DNA from: Clostridiales bacterium
Lineage (GTDB): Bacteria; Bacillota; Clostridia; Christensenellales; Borkfalkiaceae
DNA: 33,571 nt
Assembly: GCA_015069365.1 (NCBI GenBank)
Contig: SVIT01000010.1
Span: 1-33,571, forward strand
Direction: 5' to 3'
Shown here: piece by piece, positions 7,659-14,442 of the stretch
How the letters are laid out: each line of letters begins with the position of its first letter
How positions within the stretch are numbered: position 1 is the first letter of the stretch
The notes under the pieces: model-generated
The model's input: the letters and a program-made list of their open reading frames with translations, nothing else
Told to the model about the DNA's origin: nothing
Databases searched by the model: none
Translations under genes and position numbers: made by a program

Positions 7659-8825
7659 TTATAATACCTGCAAAACGAAAAATTTCAGATACTGCGTTTC
7701 CTCTTCGTTTACTAAAGAAGGATGATCGGGCGCCTGCATCTTCATCTCTGCAACGCGCACTCTTCTTCCGCTTTCCTTTGCTGCGTCGGAGAGCATCTTT
7801 TCAAATAGAGGAAGGGTCATATAATGGGAACAAGAGCAGGTCGCCAAAAAGCCGCCGCTTTTTACCAGTTTTATTCCCAAAACGTTGATATCCTTATACC
7901 CTCTGTAAGCGTCCTTTACCTCGCTGGCGCTCTTACAAAACGCAGGAGGGTCTAAAACAACCAAATCGTATTTTTCACCCGCAGATTTTTTCTCGCGGAG
8001 CAGCTCGAAAACGTCTGCCTTTTCCGTCTTAATATTCTCCAACCCGTTAAGGGAAGCATTTCTCATAACGTTGTCGAGCGCAAGCGGAGAAACATCCACC
8101 GCAGTGACCTCTTTCGCTGTTAAAGCCGCGTTTAAGGAGAACCCGCCGCTGTTGCAAAAACAATCCAAAACCCGACCGTCTTTGGCATATCTTCTAATGG
8201 AAAATCTGTTTTCTTTCTGGTCTAAAAAGTATCCCGTTTTTTGCCCGTTTTTCACGTCCACGGACATCTTTAAACCATTCTCCTCAATGATGACTTCATC
8301 GGGAACTTCTCCGTATAAAAGCCCTTTTTCCAAAGGTAAACCTTCCTTTGTACGAACGGCAACGTCGCTGCGTTCATAGATACCTTTTGGCTGAAAGAGG
8401 CGTACCATGTCCGCGATGATTTGTTTTTTACGCTGGTGAATCCCCAACGAAAGGCACTGTATTACGAGGATATCCGCATACTTGTCAATGATAAGCGCAG
8501 GCAGGTTATCTGCCTCCCCGAACACCACTCGGCAACAGTTTTCGTAGCCTAATCTTTTTCTATACTCCCACGCTTCTTTAATGCGGTTATAATAAAAATC
8601 TCCATCGTCCGTTTCGTCTTTTCTAATAAAAATGCGGACCAGAATTTTCGACGCGTGGTTGATATATCCTTTCCCGATAAAACGTCCGTCGAACGAGCAA
8701 ACGGTGCAAAGGGCGCCGTTTTTATCCTTACCCTCGATGCGAGCCACTTCGTTGGCGTACACCCAGCTATGTCCTGCGATCAAACGCTTTTCTTCATTCT
8801 TTTTTAAATACACTGTATAAGCCAT
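7659..8825 (-). CDS. rlmI: RlmI-like 23S rRNA cytosine-C5 methyltransferase
   Basis: The 388-aa protein has an N-terminal PUA RNA-binding domain (about 1-75, with LIAGHSWVYANEV), a central RlmI_N-like region and a Rossmann methyltransferase. SAM-binding motif I is VLDCFCNSGGFSLNAA at about 218-233, motif II is VTAVDVSPLAL, and the catalytic-region motif is LVVLDPPAFCKS at about 284-295. A late Cys-containing motif, ATCSCSHYM, is typical of class I rRNA m5C enzymes. RlmI methylates 23S rRNA C1962 in E. coli; the exact target here is inferred. The start MAYTVYLKKNEEKR is chosen over a 469-aa form because AAGAGGAAA precedes the ATG and the PUA domain begins there. Confidence 0.9.
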   Translation of the reverse strand: MAYTVYLKKNEEKRLIAGHSWVYANEVARIEGKDKNGALCTVCSFDGRFIGKGYINHASKILVRIFIRKDETDDGDFYYNRIKEAWEYRKRLGYENCCRVVFGEADNLPALIIDKYADILVIQCLSLGIHQRKKQIIADMVRLFQPKGIYERSDVAVRTKEGLPLEKGLLYGEVPDEVIIEENGLKMSVDVKNGQKTGYFLDQKENRFSIRRYAKDGRVLDCFCNSGGFSLNAALTAKEVTAVDVSPLALDNVMRNASLNGLENIKTEKADVFELLREKKSAGEKYDLVVLDPPAFCKSASEVKDAYRGYKDINVLGIKLVKSGGFLATCSCSHYMTLPLFEKMLSDAAKESGRRVRVAEMKMQAPDHPSLVNEEETQYLKFFVLQVL

Positions 8826-8902
8826 GATTTTTTCCTCTTTTTCAGTATAGCATATTTTCCCGAAAAAGTAAAGAAGGTGATAAGATAATTTCCTTAGAAA
8901 AA

Positions 8903-8931
8903 TTGACAAAGATAAAAAGCTATGGTATAAT
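8903..8931 (+). promoter_or_regulatory. Promoter of the SLOG-family gene
   Basis: TTGACA at 8903-8908 and TATAAT at 8926-8931 are separated by exactly 17 nt, a perfect sigma-A consensus. The expected transcription start (about 8938) is only a few nt before the ATG at 8941, which implies a leaderless or nearly leaderless mRNA. Confidence 0.85.
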
Positions 8932-8940
8932 AAAAATACC

Positions 8941-9447
8941 ATGAAACAGTTGGAAATTTCTTTGAAAAACGGAGAGGAAAACTCCCTTGAATACAAGAGC
9001 TGTGCTTTTACCGGGCATCGGGATTTAGGCGAGGATTTTTCTCCATCGAAAATGAAAAAAATAATCAAACAAGCGATTAAAAGCGGGATAGAAACCTTTT
9101 ACTGCGGTATGGCGATGGGTTTTGATCTGTTGGCTGGCGAATACGTTGCGAAACATAAAAAGAGCAATCCTCAGCTCCGTTTAATCGCCTGTATTCCCTG
9201 CTACGGTCAGGAAAAATATTTCTCGGATAAAGATAAAAAGCGTTACGTTGCGTTATTGAAAAAATCAGATGAAAAGGTCGTGCTTGCGGAACATTATTTC
9301 AACGGCTGTATGCAGATACGCGACAAGTACATGGCAGAGCGCGCGGATATTTTGATCGCTTATTGTCACAAAGACAAGGGCGGCGCGGCTTATACGGTAA
9401 AAACCTTTCAAAAAATAAAACCCAACAACCCAGTCTGGTTTATATAA
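8941..9447 (+). CDS. SLOG / YpsA-like (DUF1273) nucleotide-binding protein
   Basis: This 168-aa protein has the hallmarks of the SLOG Rossmann-like superfamily: CAFTGHRDLG (residues 21-30), FYCGMAMGFDLLAGEY (about 53-68, the GxxxGxD signature) and YMAERADILIAYCHKDKGGAAYT (about 130-152, the GG-T nucleotide-proximal loop). Relatives include YpsA (cell division and stress) and SLOG sensor proteins tied to NAD- or nucleotide-derived ligands. The ligand here is unknown. No ribosome binding site precedes the ATG, and the promoter -10 ends 9 nt before it. Palindrome island 2 begins immediately after the stop. Family call is firm; function is not. Confidence 0.88.
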   Translation: MKQLEISLKNGEENSLEYKSCAFTGHRDLGEDFSPSKMKKIIKQAIKSGIETFYCGMAMGFDLLAGEYVAKHKKSNPQLRLIACIPCYGQEKYFSDKDKKRYVALLKKSDEKVVLAEHYFNGCMQIRDKYMAERADILIAYCHKDKGGAAYTVKTFQKIKPNNPVWFI

Positions 9448-9720
9448 CCAAAGGCAAAGGGACAAGGGACGCGGTCCCTTGTCGGGGAGACTGAGGGGCG
9501 GAGAGCCCCTCGCAAAGAGGGTACTCCCATAAGCAACTGAAAGTTGCGTCATAATTATACACCGCAAAGCGGTGCAAAACCGCCAAAGGCGGTAATTACG
9601 CAAGCTTTGCTTGCTTTTGTTGGTTCCGTTATTGCGCTCTCGCGCAACCGCTGACGCGGGGTCGCAAAGGCTCTGCCTTTACAATCCGCAAGGGACTATG
9701 CCCCTTGACCCCTTACAGGA
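9448..9720. repeat. Palindrome island 2, left of the origin
   Basis: Ten consecutive short palindromes fill the gap after the SLOG gene: 9461-9483 (GACAAGGGA/TCCCTTGTC), 9493-9511 (GAGGGGC/GCCCCTC), 9533-9547 (GCAACT/AGTTGC), 9560-9574 (CACCGC/GCGGTG), 9580-9592 (CCGCC/GGCGG), 9600-9614 (GCAAGC/GCTTGC), 9632-9647 (TTGCGC/GCGCAA), 9666-9680 (AAAGGC/GCCTTT) and 9689-9708 (CAAGGG/CCCTTG). Modules match island 1 in direct orientation and island 3 in inverted orientation. ORFs that cross it are repeat translations, not genes. Confidence 0.9.
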
Positions 9721-9734
9721 CTTTATCAGGGTCC

Positions 9735-10060
9735 TATGATATTATTATATTTATATATTATTATATAAGTAGTAGTATTAGTAGGGTCATGTGGAAAAGT
9801 GGACAACCTCATTTTTTGCCCTTTTTCGACATAGAATTAAAGGCTTTCACCGTTTTTTAATACTGTGGACAACCTCTTTTTTTCTGTGGATTAAATTGTG
9901 TATATTTTGTGGATATGTGGACAATCCCTAAAAACAACAAAAAAACGTTTTGTATATTTATGCGAAAATATTGAATATTTACCAAATATAGGAAATTATC
10001 CACAAGATCTTTACACATGTGGATAACTTTATCAACAACGCGGTGCAGAACTTTATTAAT
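9735..10060 (+). other. Candidate chromosomal replication origin (oriC)
   Basis: The gene-free DNA before rsmG combines an AT-only stretch (about 9738-9768), in-phase TAG trinucleotides (9767-9784) and a dense array of DnaA-box-like 9-mers. Perfect TTATCCACA boxes are at 9996-10004 (plus) and 10018-10026 (minus). Variants of TGTGGA(T/C)AA are at 9790-9798, 9798-9806, 9864-9872, 9885-9893, 9908-9916 and 9916-9924. Adjacency to rsmG, dnaN, rpmH, rnpA, yidC and jag, the classic origin neighbourhood, supports the call. dnaA itself is not in the window. Confidence 0.85.
9767..9806 (+). promoter_or_regulatory. DnaA-trio array and adjacent DnaA boxes (basal unwinding element)
   Basis: Read in triplets from 9767 the sequence is AAG TAG TAG TAT TAG TAG. 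A 5-nt GGTCA-type spacer and two DnaA-like boxes (9790-9798 and 9798-9806) follow. The published DnaA-trio consensus, read 5' to 3', is (T/A)A(G/A) next to DnaA boxes through a GC-rich link, and five of the six triplets fit. The A/T-only DNA immediately to the left is the expected melting site. Confidence 0.7.
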
Positions 10061-10073
10061 TAAGGAATAAAAT

Positions 10074-10760
10074 ATGAATATTGAAAAGCTGTTTAACGAG
10101 GAAATAACGGGTGTTTACAAGGATCGTTTTGAGGCGTACAGAGGGTTGATTTTGGAATATAACCAAAGGTACAATTTAACGACGATTTTGGAAGAAAAAG
10201 ACATGTATTATAAGCATTTTTTGGATAGTGCGGCTGGTGCTGAACTGTTCAAGAAAAACGGGAAAGTAGCGGAGATAGGCTCGGGGGCTGGGTTCCCCTC
10301 GATTCCGTTGAAGATACTCCGTGACGATCTTACGTTCGACCTCTTTGAAAGCGTTGGGAAAAAATGTGAATTTTTACACGCGGTTGTGGATAAACTCGGT
10401 TTAAAAGGAGTGCATATTTATAACATTCGTGCAGAGGATGCGGCGCGGGATAAAAAATACCGTGAGCAGTACGATCATACGACTGCGAGAGCGGTAGCCA
10501 GAATGAATACTTTGAGTGAATACTGTTTACCGTTTGTGAAAGTAGGCGGCAGTTTCATAGCATACAAGAGTGCTGAAGAGCAAGAGATTAAGGAAGCGGA
10601 GAGTGCGTACAAGGCATTAGGCGGAAAGTGTGAAAAAATAACTCCGTATTCGTTGCCTGAGGGGTATGGTGATAGAGTATTAGCGGTGATTAAAAAAACG
10701 CAGGCAACGCCTACGCGGTACCCCCGCGGTCAAGGCAAAGAACGCAAACAACCCCTGTAA
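10074..10760 (+). CDS. rsmG: 16S rRNA (guanine-N7) methyltransferase RsmG/GidB
   Basis: RsmG methylates G527 of 16S rRNA (E. coli numbering) using SAM. The 228 aa carry motif I, EIGSGAGFPSIPLKI (about 66-80), LFESVGKKCEFLHAV, and the ARAVA motif (TTARAVARMNTLSEY). The C-terminus KKTQATPTRYPRGQGKERKQPL is the family-typical basic tail, not repeat-derived sequence. The ATG follows TTAAGGAATAAAAT. It is the first gene to the right of the candidate origin and in many bacteria lies in the origin cluster. Confidence 0.96.
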   Translation: MNIEKLFNEEITGVYKDRFEAYRGLILEYNQRYNLTTILEEKDMYYKHFLDSAAGAELFKKNGKVAEIGSGAGFPSIPLKILRDDLTFDLFESVGKKCEFLHAVVDKLGLKGVHIYNIRAEDAARDKKYREQYDHTTARAVARMNTLSEYCLPFVKVGGSFIAYKSAEEQEIKEAESAYKALGGKCEKITPYSLPEGYGDRVLAVIKKTQATPTRYPRGQGKERKQPL

Positions 10761-10761
10761 A

Positions 10762-10788
10762 GGGTCAAGGGACTATGCCCCTTGACCC
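10762..10788. repeat. Solitary palindrome module after rsmG
   Basis: GGGTCAAGGG (10762-10771) pairs with CCCTTGACCC (10779-10788), directly after the rsmG stop. It is nearly identical to the last module of palindrome island 2 (9689-9713). It shows the repeat family can also exist as a single unit inside an operon. There is no T-run, so it is unlikely to be a classical terminator. Confidence 0.8.
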
Positions 10789-10816
10789 CATGACAGAAAG
10801 TATTTTGGAGAAAATT

Positions 10817-12073
10817 ATGAAATTCGTATTCGTCGATAAAGAGAATATCTGTACTTATCATGACGGAAAAACCGTTAAAGCGGAAAGCACGTATATCACC
10901 AACTATAGAGAAAATTCCAAACGCGAGCAAAAGAACCGCGAGTGGAAACAAAAGAGCGATATGATGCTGTACGACGATTTTTACGGAATGAGAAACGAAC
11001 GGGTCGTCGCGCAGATAAATTCCGTCTCCCCTACCTTGGAAGAAAATAAATGCCTCTATACTTTTTCCGTCAATGAAACTTCAGGAATTTATTATAAATA
11101 TTTCGACGGCGAGAAGAATACCGAAGCGCATTTTTTATCCTCGAACGAGTATATTTTCAAAGACGTTACCATCAATTCCAAAGGCGAGATTACAGGCACG
11201 GTGCAAAAGGATTTTCTTTCTTCGGATATTGCCGTATTCTCCAAGAACGGCGGGGATTATAAATGCGTGACGGGGGGAGATAGCAAAGACGAAAATCCAT
11301 TTTCGGACGGAAACGGAAATATTTGGTTTAATTCCTATGGAATAGGCAGGGACGTGAATAACGAGTTCGTCAAATACGGCTGTTCGGAAATTTTAAAACT
11401 GGATACGGCAAGAATGGAAATAGAAACTATCCTCTCTTCCGAAAAATATTCCTACGTAAAACCGATTGTCGATAAAAACGGCGATCTGTACTGTATCAGA
11501 ACTCTCGGCGAGGAAAAGGAAAAACAAAATGTGTTCTTGCAAGTGCTCTTGATCCCAGTCCGTATCGTTCAGGCATTGATAGGGTTTGTGTCTATGTTCG
11601 TTACCATTTTCGCTGGCAAACCTTTGGTGGAAGGCAAAGGTAAAACCAGGAGCGGTAACGGCGCGGCAAAACACGCCGACGGAAAACAGATTTTTATCAA
11701 CAATCACCTTTTGAACGTCGAACAGGAAATGAAACGGAATAAAAAGACCGCAGACAGCGGTTTTATCCCCCACGGCTGGAAACTTATCAAAATAAAACCC
11801 GCTTCAGAGGATTTTTCCGTGAATTATAATGCGGAAACGGCGGAAGAAATCGCAAGCGGAGTTGCGGATTTTGCACTCACGGAAGAAAACGGTCAAAAAA
11901 TAGTTTTGTATACCAACGGAAAACATATATTCTCAGTGGTTTTGGACGGTGAGAAAAAGAGAAAAAAACTGGTCAATACCGATTTTTGTGTAAAACTTGG
12001 GGTGCTTTCGGTTACGGAAGAAGAAAAAACCGCAAAGCAAAACGAAGAAGATATCTTTTTCAACGGACTTTAA
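10817..12073 (+). CDS. Unrecognised membrane-anchored protein between rsmG and dnaN
   Basis: This 418-aa protein was not recognised. The N-terminal ~235 residues are hydrophilic with alternating beta-strand-like stretches and Gly/Asn/Asp turns (GNGNIWFNSYGIGRD, DKNGDLYCIRTLGEE), reminiscent of beta-propeller blades. One strongly hydrophobic segment (VFLQVLLIPVRIVQALIGFV and onward, about 238-267) could span or embed in the membrane. A mixed C-terminal ~150 residues ends DIFFNGL. There is no signal peptide. The ATG at 10817 is preferred over an upstream start at 10775 inside the repeat module, because TTGGAG lies 6 nt before it. It occupies the place between origin/rsmG and dnaN where dnaA would be expected. 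Confidence 0.75.
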   Translation: MKFVFVDKENICTYHDGKTVKAESTYITNYRENSKREQKNREWKQKSDMMLYDDFYGMRNERVVAQINSVSPTLEENKCLYTFSVNETSGIYYKYFDGEKNTEAHFLSSNEYIFKDVTINSKGEITGTVQKDFLSSDIAVFSKNGGDYKCVTGGDSKDENPFSDGNGNIWFNSYGIGRDVNNEFVKYGCSEILKLDTARMEIETILSSEKYSYVKPIVDKNGDLYCIRTLGEEKEKQNVFLQVLLIPVRIVQALIGFVSMFVTIFAGKPLVEGKGKTRSGNGAAKHADGKQIFINNHLLNVEQEMKRNKKTADSGFIPHGWKLIKIKPASEDFSVNYNAETAEEIASGVADFALTEENGQKIVLYTNGKHIFSVVLDGEKKRKKLVNTDFCVKLGVLSVTEEEKTAKQNEEDIFFNGL

Positions 12074-12089
12074 TCATTAAAAGTGGAGA

Positions 12090-12114
12090 AAGGGCGTACA
12101 AAGCGCCCTTTTTT
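12090..12114 (+). terminator. Terminator before dnaN
   Basis: AAGGGCG (12090-12096) pairs with CGCCCTT (12104-12110) and is followed by six T residues. It separates the unknown gene from dnaN and implies that dnaN has its own promoter. Confidence 0.9.
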
Positions 12115-12116
12115 GC

Positions 12117-12145
12117 TTGCAAAAAAAAGGAGAATATGGTAAAAT
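12117..12145 (+). promoter_or_regulatory. Candidate dnaN promoter
   Basis: TTGCAA (12117-12122) and TAAAAT (12140-12145) with a 17-nt spacer lie directly after the terminator. Downstream, TTAATCT/AGATTAA (12168-12184) forms a small hairpin just before the AAGGAG ribosome binding site. It could modulate dnaN translation. Confidence 0.55.
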
Positions 12146-12200
12146 TAAAGGGATAAAAAACAAGTGCTTAATCTGTAAGATTAAATAAGGAGAAAAAATT

Positions 12201-13310
12201 ATGAAATTTGTATGCGACGGTATGATCTTATCGGATGCGGCTTTGACGGTAAGCAAGGCTTGCGCGGTCAAGACGATCACCCCGATTTTGGAATGTATCA
12301 AATTGCATGCGGAAAACGACGGTTTGACGCTGACGGCGTACGACGGTGAAATTTCCATTGAAAAGAAAATTTTGGCGGAAGTCCTCGAAGAAGGCGAATG
12401 CTGTATCAACGGTAAAACGTTTGCCGATTTCGTTGGTAAAATTTCCGCGTTTGAGGTAGTGATTACGTCCGTGGATAACGGAGTTTCCATTCGCTATGCG
12501 GATAGCGAATCCTTTATGCAGGCGCTCCCCTCTACCGATTTTCCCCGTTTTGGCGACCGCTCGACGGAAGGTAAAAATTATTTCGAATGTAAAGAATCCG
12601 CACTGAAAAATTTGATTGCGAAAACGGTATTTTGTTGCGCGACCGACGAAAGCAGACCTATTTTGAAAGGCTGTCTTTTGGAAGCAAAGGACGGCGCTCT
12701 TTCCGCGACTGCGCTCGACGGGTTTAGAATGGCGTACTCTTTCTGCGAAGCAGGCGAAGGCAGCGGTCAAATGAAGCTCGTTTGTCCCGCTCGTACCTTG
12801 ACGGAAATTTCCCGTATGTTGGACAGCGACGACGATCTGAAAATCTACGCGGATAAAAATATGCTCTCCGTAGCGGTGCAGGACACGGTGATCACTTCTC
12901 GTCTTTACGCAGGCGAATTTGTAAGAAAGGAAAACATCTTCCCCATCGCGTTCACGACGAAAGTGACGGTAAAACGCGCGGAATTGATTGAAAGCGTAGA
13001 ACGCGCGTCCGTTTTGATAAGAGGCGACAAAAATAACCTCATCACGTTTGAGATTTCCCTTGGTAAAATTTTAATCACGGCGAATTCGGAAATGGGCAAG
13101 GTAGAAGAAACCGTTTCCGCGGATCTTGACGGTAAGGAACTGAAGATTTCCATGAACGGAAAATATTTGCAGGACGCGTTGAAAGCGCTTGACGATGAAA
13201 ATATCGTAATGTCGTTCAACACGGCGGTTACTCCGTTTACAATCGAAAATGCAGGCGGCGGGAACAACCAGTATCTCGTTTTGCCCGTAAGAACGGGTAC
13301 GCAGAATTAA
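12201..13310 (+). CDS. dnaN: DNA polymerase III beta subunit (sliding clamp)
   Basis: The clamp encircles DNA and tethers the polymerase. The 369 aa match the three-domain family length. Recognisable parts are ITPILECIKLHAENDGLTLTAYDGEISI in domain 1, TDESRPILKGCLLEAKDGALSATALDGFRMAY in domain 2, RASVLIRGDKNNLITFEISLG in domain 3 and the C-terminal partner-binding region ending YLVLPVRTGTQN. AAGGAG precedes the ATG. Its usual partner dnaA is not upstream. An unknown gene and a terminator sit there instead, and rpmH follows on the same strand. Confidence 0.97.
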   Translation: MKFVCDGMILSDAALTVSKACAVKTITPILECIKLHAENDGLTLTAYDGEISIEKKILAEVLEEGECCINGKTFADFVGKISAFEVVITSVDNGVSIRYADSESFMQALPSTDFPRFGDRSTEGKNYFECKESALKNLIAKTVFCCATDESRPILKGCLLEAKDGALSATALDGFRMAYSFCEAGEGSGQMKLVCPARTLTEISRMLDSDDDLKIYADKNMLSVAVQDTVITSRLYAGEFVRKENIFPIAFTTKVTVKRAELIESVERASVLIRGDKNNLITFEISLGKILITANSEMGKVEETVSADLDGKELKISMNGKYLQDALKALDDENIVMSFNTAVTPFTIENAGGGNNQYLVLPVRTGTQN

Positions 13311-13369
13311 AAAAGCGTAAAAAAGAGAGAAAGATTTACGGAAAGAAAAGAAAAATCGGGCAAAATCGC

Positions 13370-13399
13370 TTGACGGAGTTTAGGATTTTGCGATATAAT
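13370..13399 (+). promoter_or_regulatory. rpmH promoter
   Basis: TTGACG (13370-13375) and TATAAT (13394-13399) with an 18-nt spacer. The -35 region shares the exact 14-mer CGCTTGACGGAGTT with the rplU promoter. Confidence 0.85.
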
Positions 13400-13405
13400 G
13401 AGTTG

Positions 13406-13431
13406 GTTATTGTGGGGTGAACCGCGATAAC
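13406..13431 (+). promoter_or_regulatory. Hairpin in the rpmH leader
   Basis: GTTATTGTGG (13406-13415) pairs along 10 bp, with two G-T wobbles, with CCGCGATAAC (13422-13431) around a GGTGAA loop. It begins about 7 nt after the -10 element, so it is probably at the very 5' end of the rpmH mRNA. It may protect the 5' end or bind a regulator. No T-run follows. Confidence 0.55.
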
Positions 13432-13477
13432 GCCCAAAAAACGAAAAAGATAAAAACCAAATACAGGAGAAAGTATT

Positions 13478-13612
13478 ATGAAAAGAACGTATCAACCCAA
13501 AAAGAGACAGAGAAGCAAAGTACACGGTTTCCGTAAGAGAATGGCAACGACCGCAGGCAGAAAGGTATTGAAGAGACGCCGCGCTAAGGGTAGAAAGAGA
13601 TTGACCCACTAA
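13478..13612 (+). CDS. rpmH: 50S ribosomal protein L34
   Basis: The 44-residue, very basic protein begins [20 protein letters not shown] and ends [10 protein letters not shown], the full L34 signature. It is short and easily missed. ACAGGAGAAAGTATT precedes the ATG. It starts the rpmH-rnpA-yidD-yidC-jag cluster. Unlike the standard Firmicute origin, where rpmH is divergent from dnaA-dnaN, here it is co-oriented with and directly downstream of dnaN. Confidence 0.98.
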   Translation: MKRTYQPKKRQRSKVHGFRKRMATTAGRKVLKRRRAKGRKRLTH

Positions 13613-13775
13613 TTTTCGGTCGATACTTGAAAAAAAGCGTGAAAAATCATAAACGATAAAGACAATTCCTTTCCTTTTATCCAAAGGAGAGGATTTGCCA
13701 TTTTTTAAGAGCTCGCTTTTTTTTGTAAAAAACGTTAAAAAAGCATGGAAAAACTGTGAAAAGGAGTCCGCAAGG

Positions 13776-14093
13776 ATGCAATATTTTCGGTTAAAAAAAC
13801 AGGCGGATTTTCAAAGACTGTTTAACAAGGGAAAGCGAGGGTTTTCCCCTTCTTTGACGGTCGTATACCGCCCGTCGGAAAAACCGTTCATGGGGATTTC
13901 CATCGGAAAAAAACACGGAAAGAGCGTACAGAGAAACCGTATCAAACGTCTTCTTCGGGAGGCGTATAGGGCTACCGTGGGCGAGATGAAAGGCGTGTAC
14001 AGCGTCGTTTTGATCCCCAAGGTCAGTGAAGAATATTCGGTTAAAACGTTCACACGGCATTTACAATGTATCATACGAAAAGAGAAACTTTGA
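13776..14093 (+). CDS. rnpA: RNase P protein component
   Basis: RnpA binds RNase P RNA and helps mature the 5' ends of tRNAs. The 105 aa begin MQYFRLKKQADFQRLFNKGK and contain the RNR signature GKSVQRNRIKRLLREAYR (about 49-66). An upstream in-frame start (13695) would add 27 residues. The ATG at 13776 is chosen because AAGGAG lies 9 nt upstream and the family begins here. The 160-nt gap after rpmH holds a pyrimidine/purine hairpin (CCTTTCC... with AAAGGAGAGG near 13668-13692) that may tune L34 versus RnpA output. Confidence 0.95.
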   Translation: MQYFRLKKQADFQRLFNKGKRGFSPSLTVVYRPSEKPFMGISIGKKHGKSVQRNRIKRLLREAYRATVGEMKGVYSVVLIPKVSEEYSVKTFTRHLQCIIRKEKL

Positions 14094-14392
14094 GCGTACC
14101 TTTCGTATCGCTTATCACCGAAAATATCCGTTATCTTAAAAGACGGCTGTTTCCGCCTATATTAAAGGCGGTTTGTATGCGTATGATTATACTGTACCAG
14201 CGGTATTTGTCCAAGCATACCTGCATGTTTCGGCCGACTTGTTCGCAGTACACTTTAGAGTGTATCAACAATCACGGCGCGGTGATCGGGATACTTTTGG
14301 GCGCGTTTCGTATTTTGCGCTGTCACCCGTGGACCAAGGGCGGTTACGATCCTGCTCCCGAGGTGTATTTTAAAAAACGTTGGCTGTTATAG
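14066..14392 (+). CDS. yidD: YidD membrane protein insertion efficiency factor
   Basis: YidD is a small amphipathic inner-face membrane protein found between rnpA and yidC. The core MRMIILYQRYLSKHTCMFRPTC and onward, SQYTLECINNHGAV, RILRCHPWTKGGYDP, is diagnostic, including the three family Cys residues. The longest form (108 aa) overlaps rnpA by 28 nt and has no good ribosome binding site. Two other starts are plausible. A TTG at 14090 overlaps the rnpA stop as TTGA with AAAAGAGAA upstream. An ATG at 14177 follows AAAGGCGG and gives a 71-aa protein of usual family size. The exact start is unresolved. Confidence 0.93.
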   Translation: MYHTKRETLSVPFVSLITENIRYLKRRLFPPILKAVCMRMIILYQRYLSKHTCMFRPTCSQYTLECINNHGAVIGILLGAFRILRCHPWTKGGYDPAPEVYFKKRWLL

Positions 14393-14442
14393 AGCCCTTC
14401 CTCCGTTTTCAAAGACGGCGGTCGCACTAAAAAGGAAACTTT

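Noticed and set aside
7659-9068. Long 469-aa form of the RlmI-like protein
   Set aside because: The first 81 residues are unlike the family, overlap the divergent SLOG promoter, and lack a ribosome binding site. The ATG at 8825 has one.
9265-9603. 112-aa minus-strand reading frame starting MRNYRLWRF
   Set aside because: It overlaps the SLOG gene and is mostly a translation of the palindrome island. The same peptide pattern arises from island 3, so it tracks repeat DNA, not a protein.
9735-10060. CRISPR-like or iteron array near the origin
   Set aside because: The repeated elements are 9-mers related to TTATCCACA in both orientations with irregular spacing, which fits DnaA boxes and not CRISPR repeats.
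10690-10760. Idea that the rsmG C-terminus derives from the palindrome repeat that follows it
   Set aside because: The TP-x-YPR-x-G-x-P-like basic tail is the normal end of RsmG/GidB. The repeat module starts only after the stop codon.
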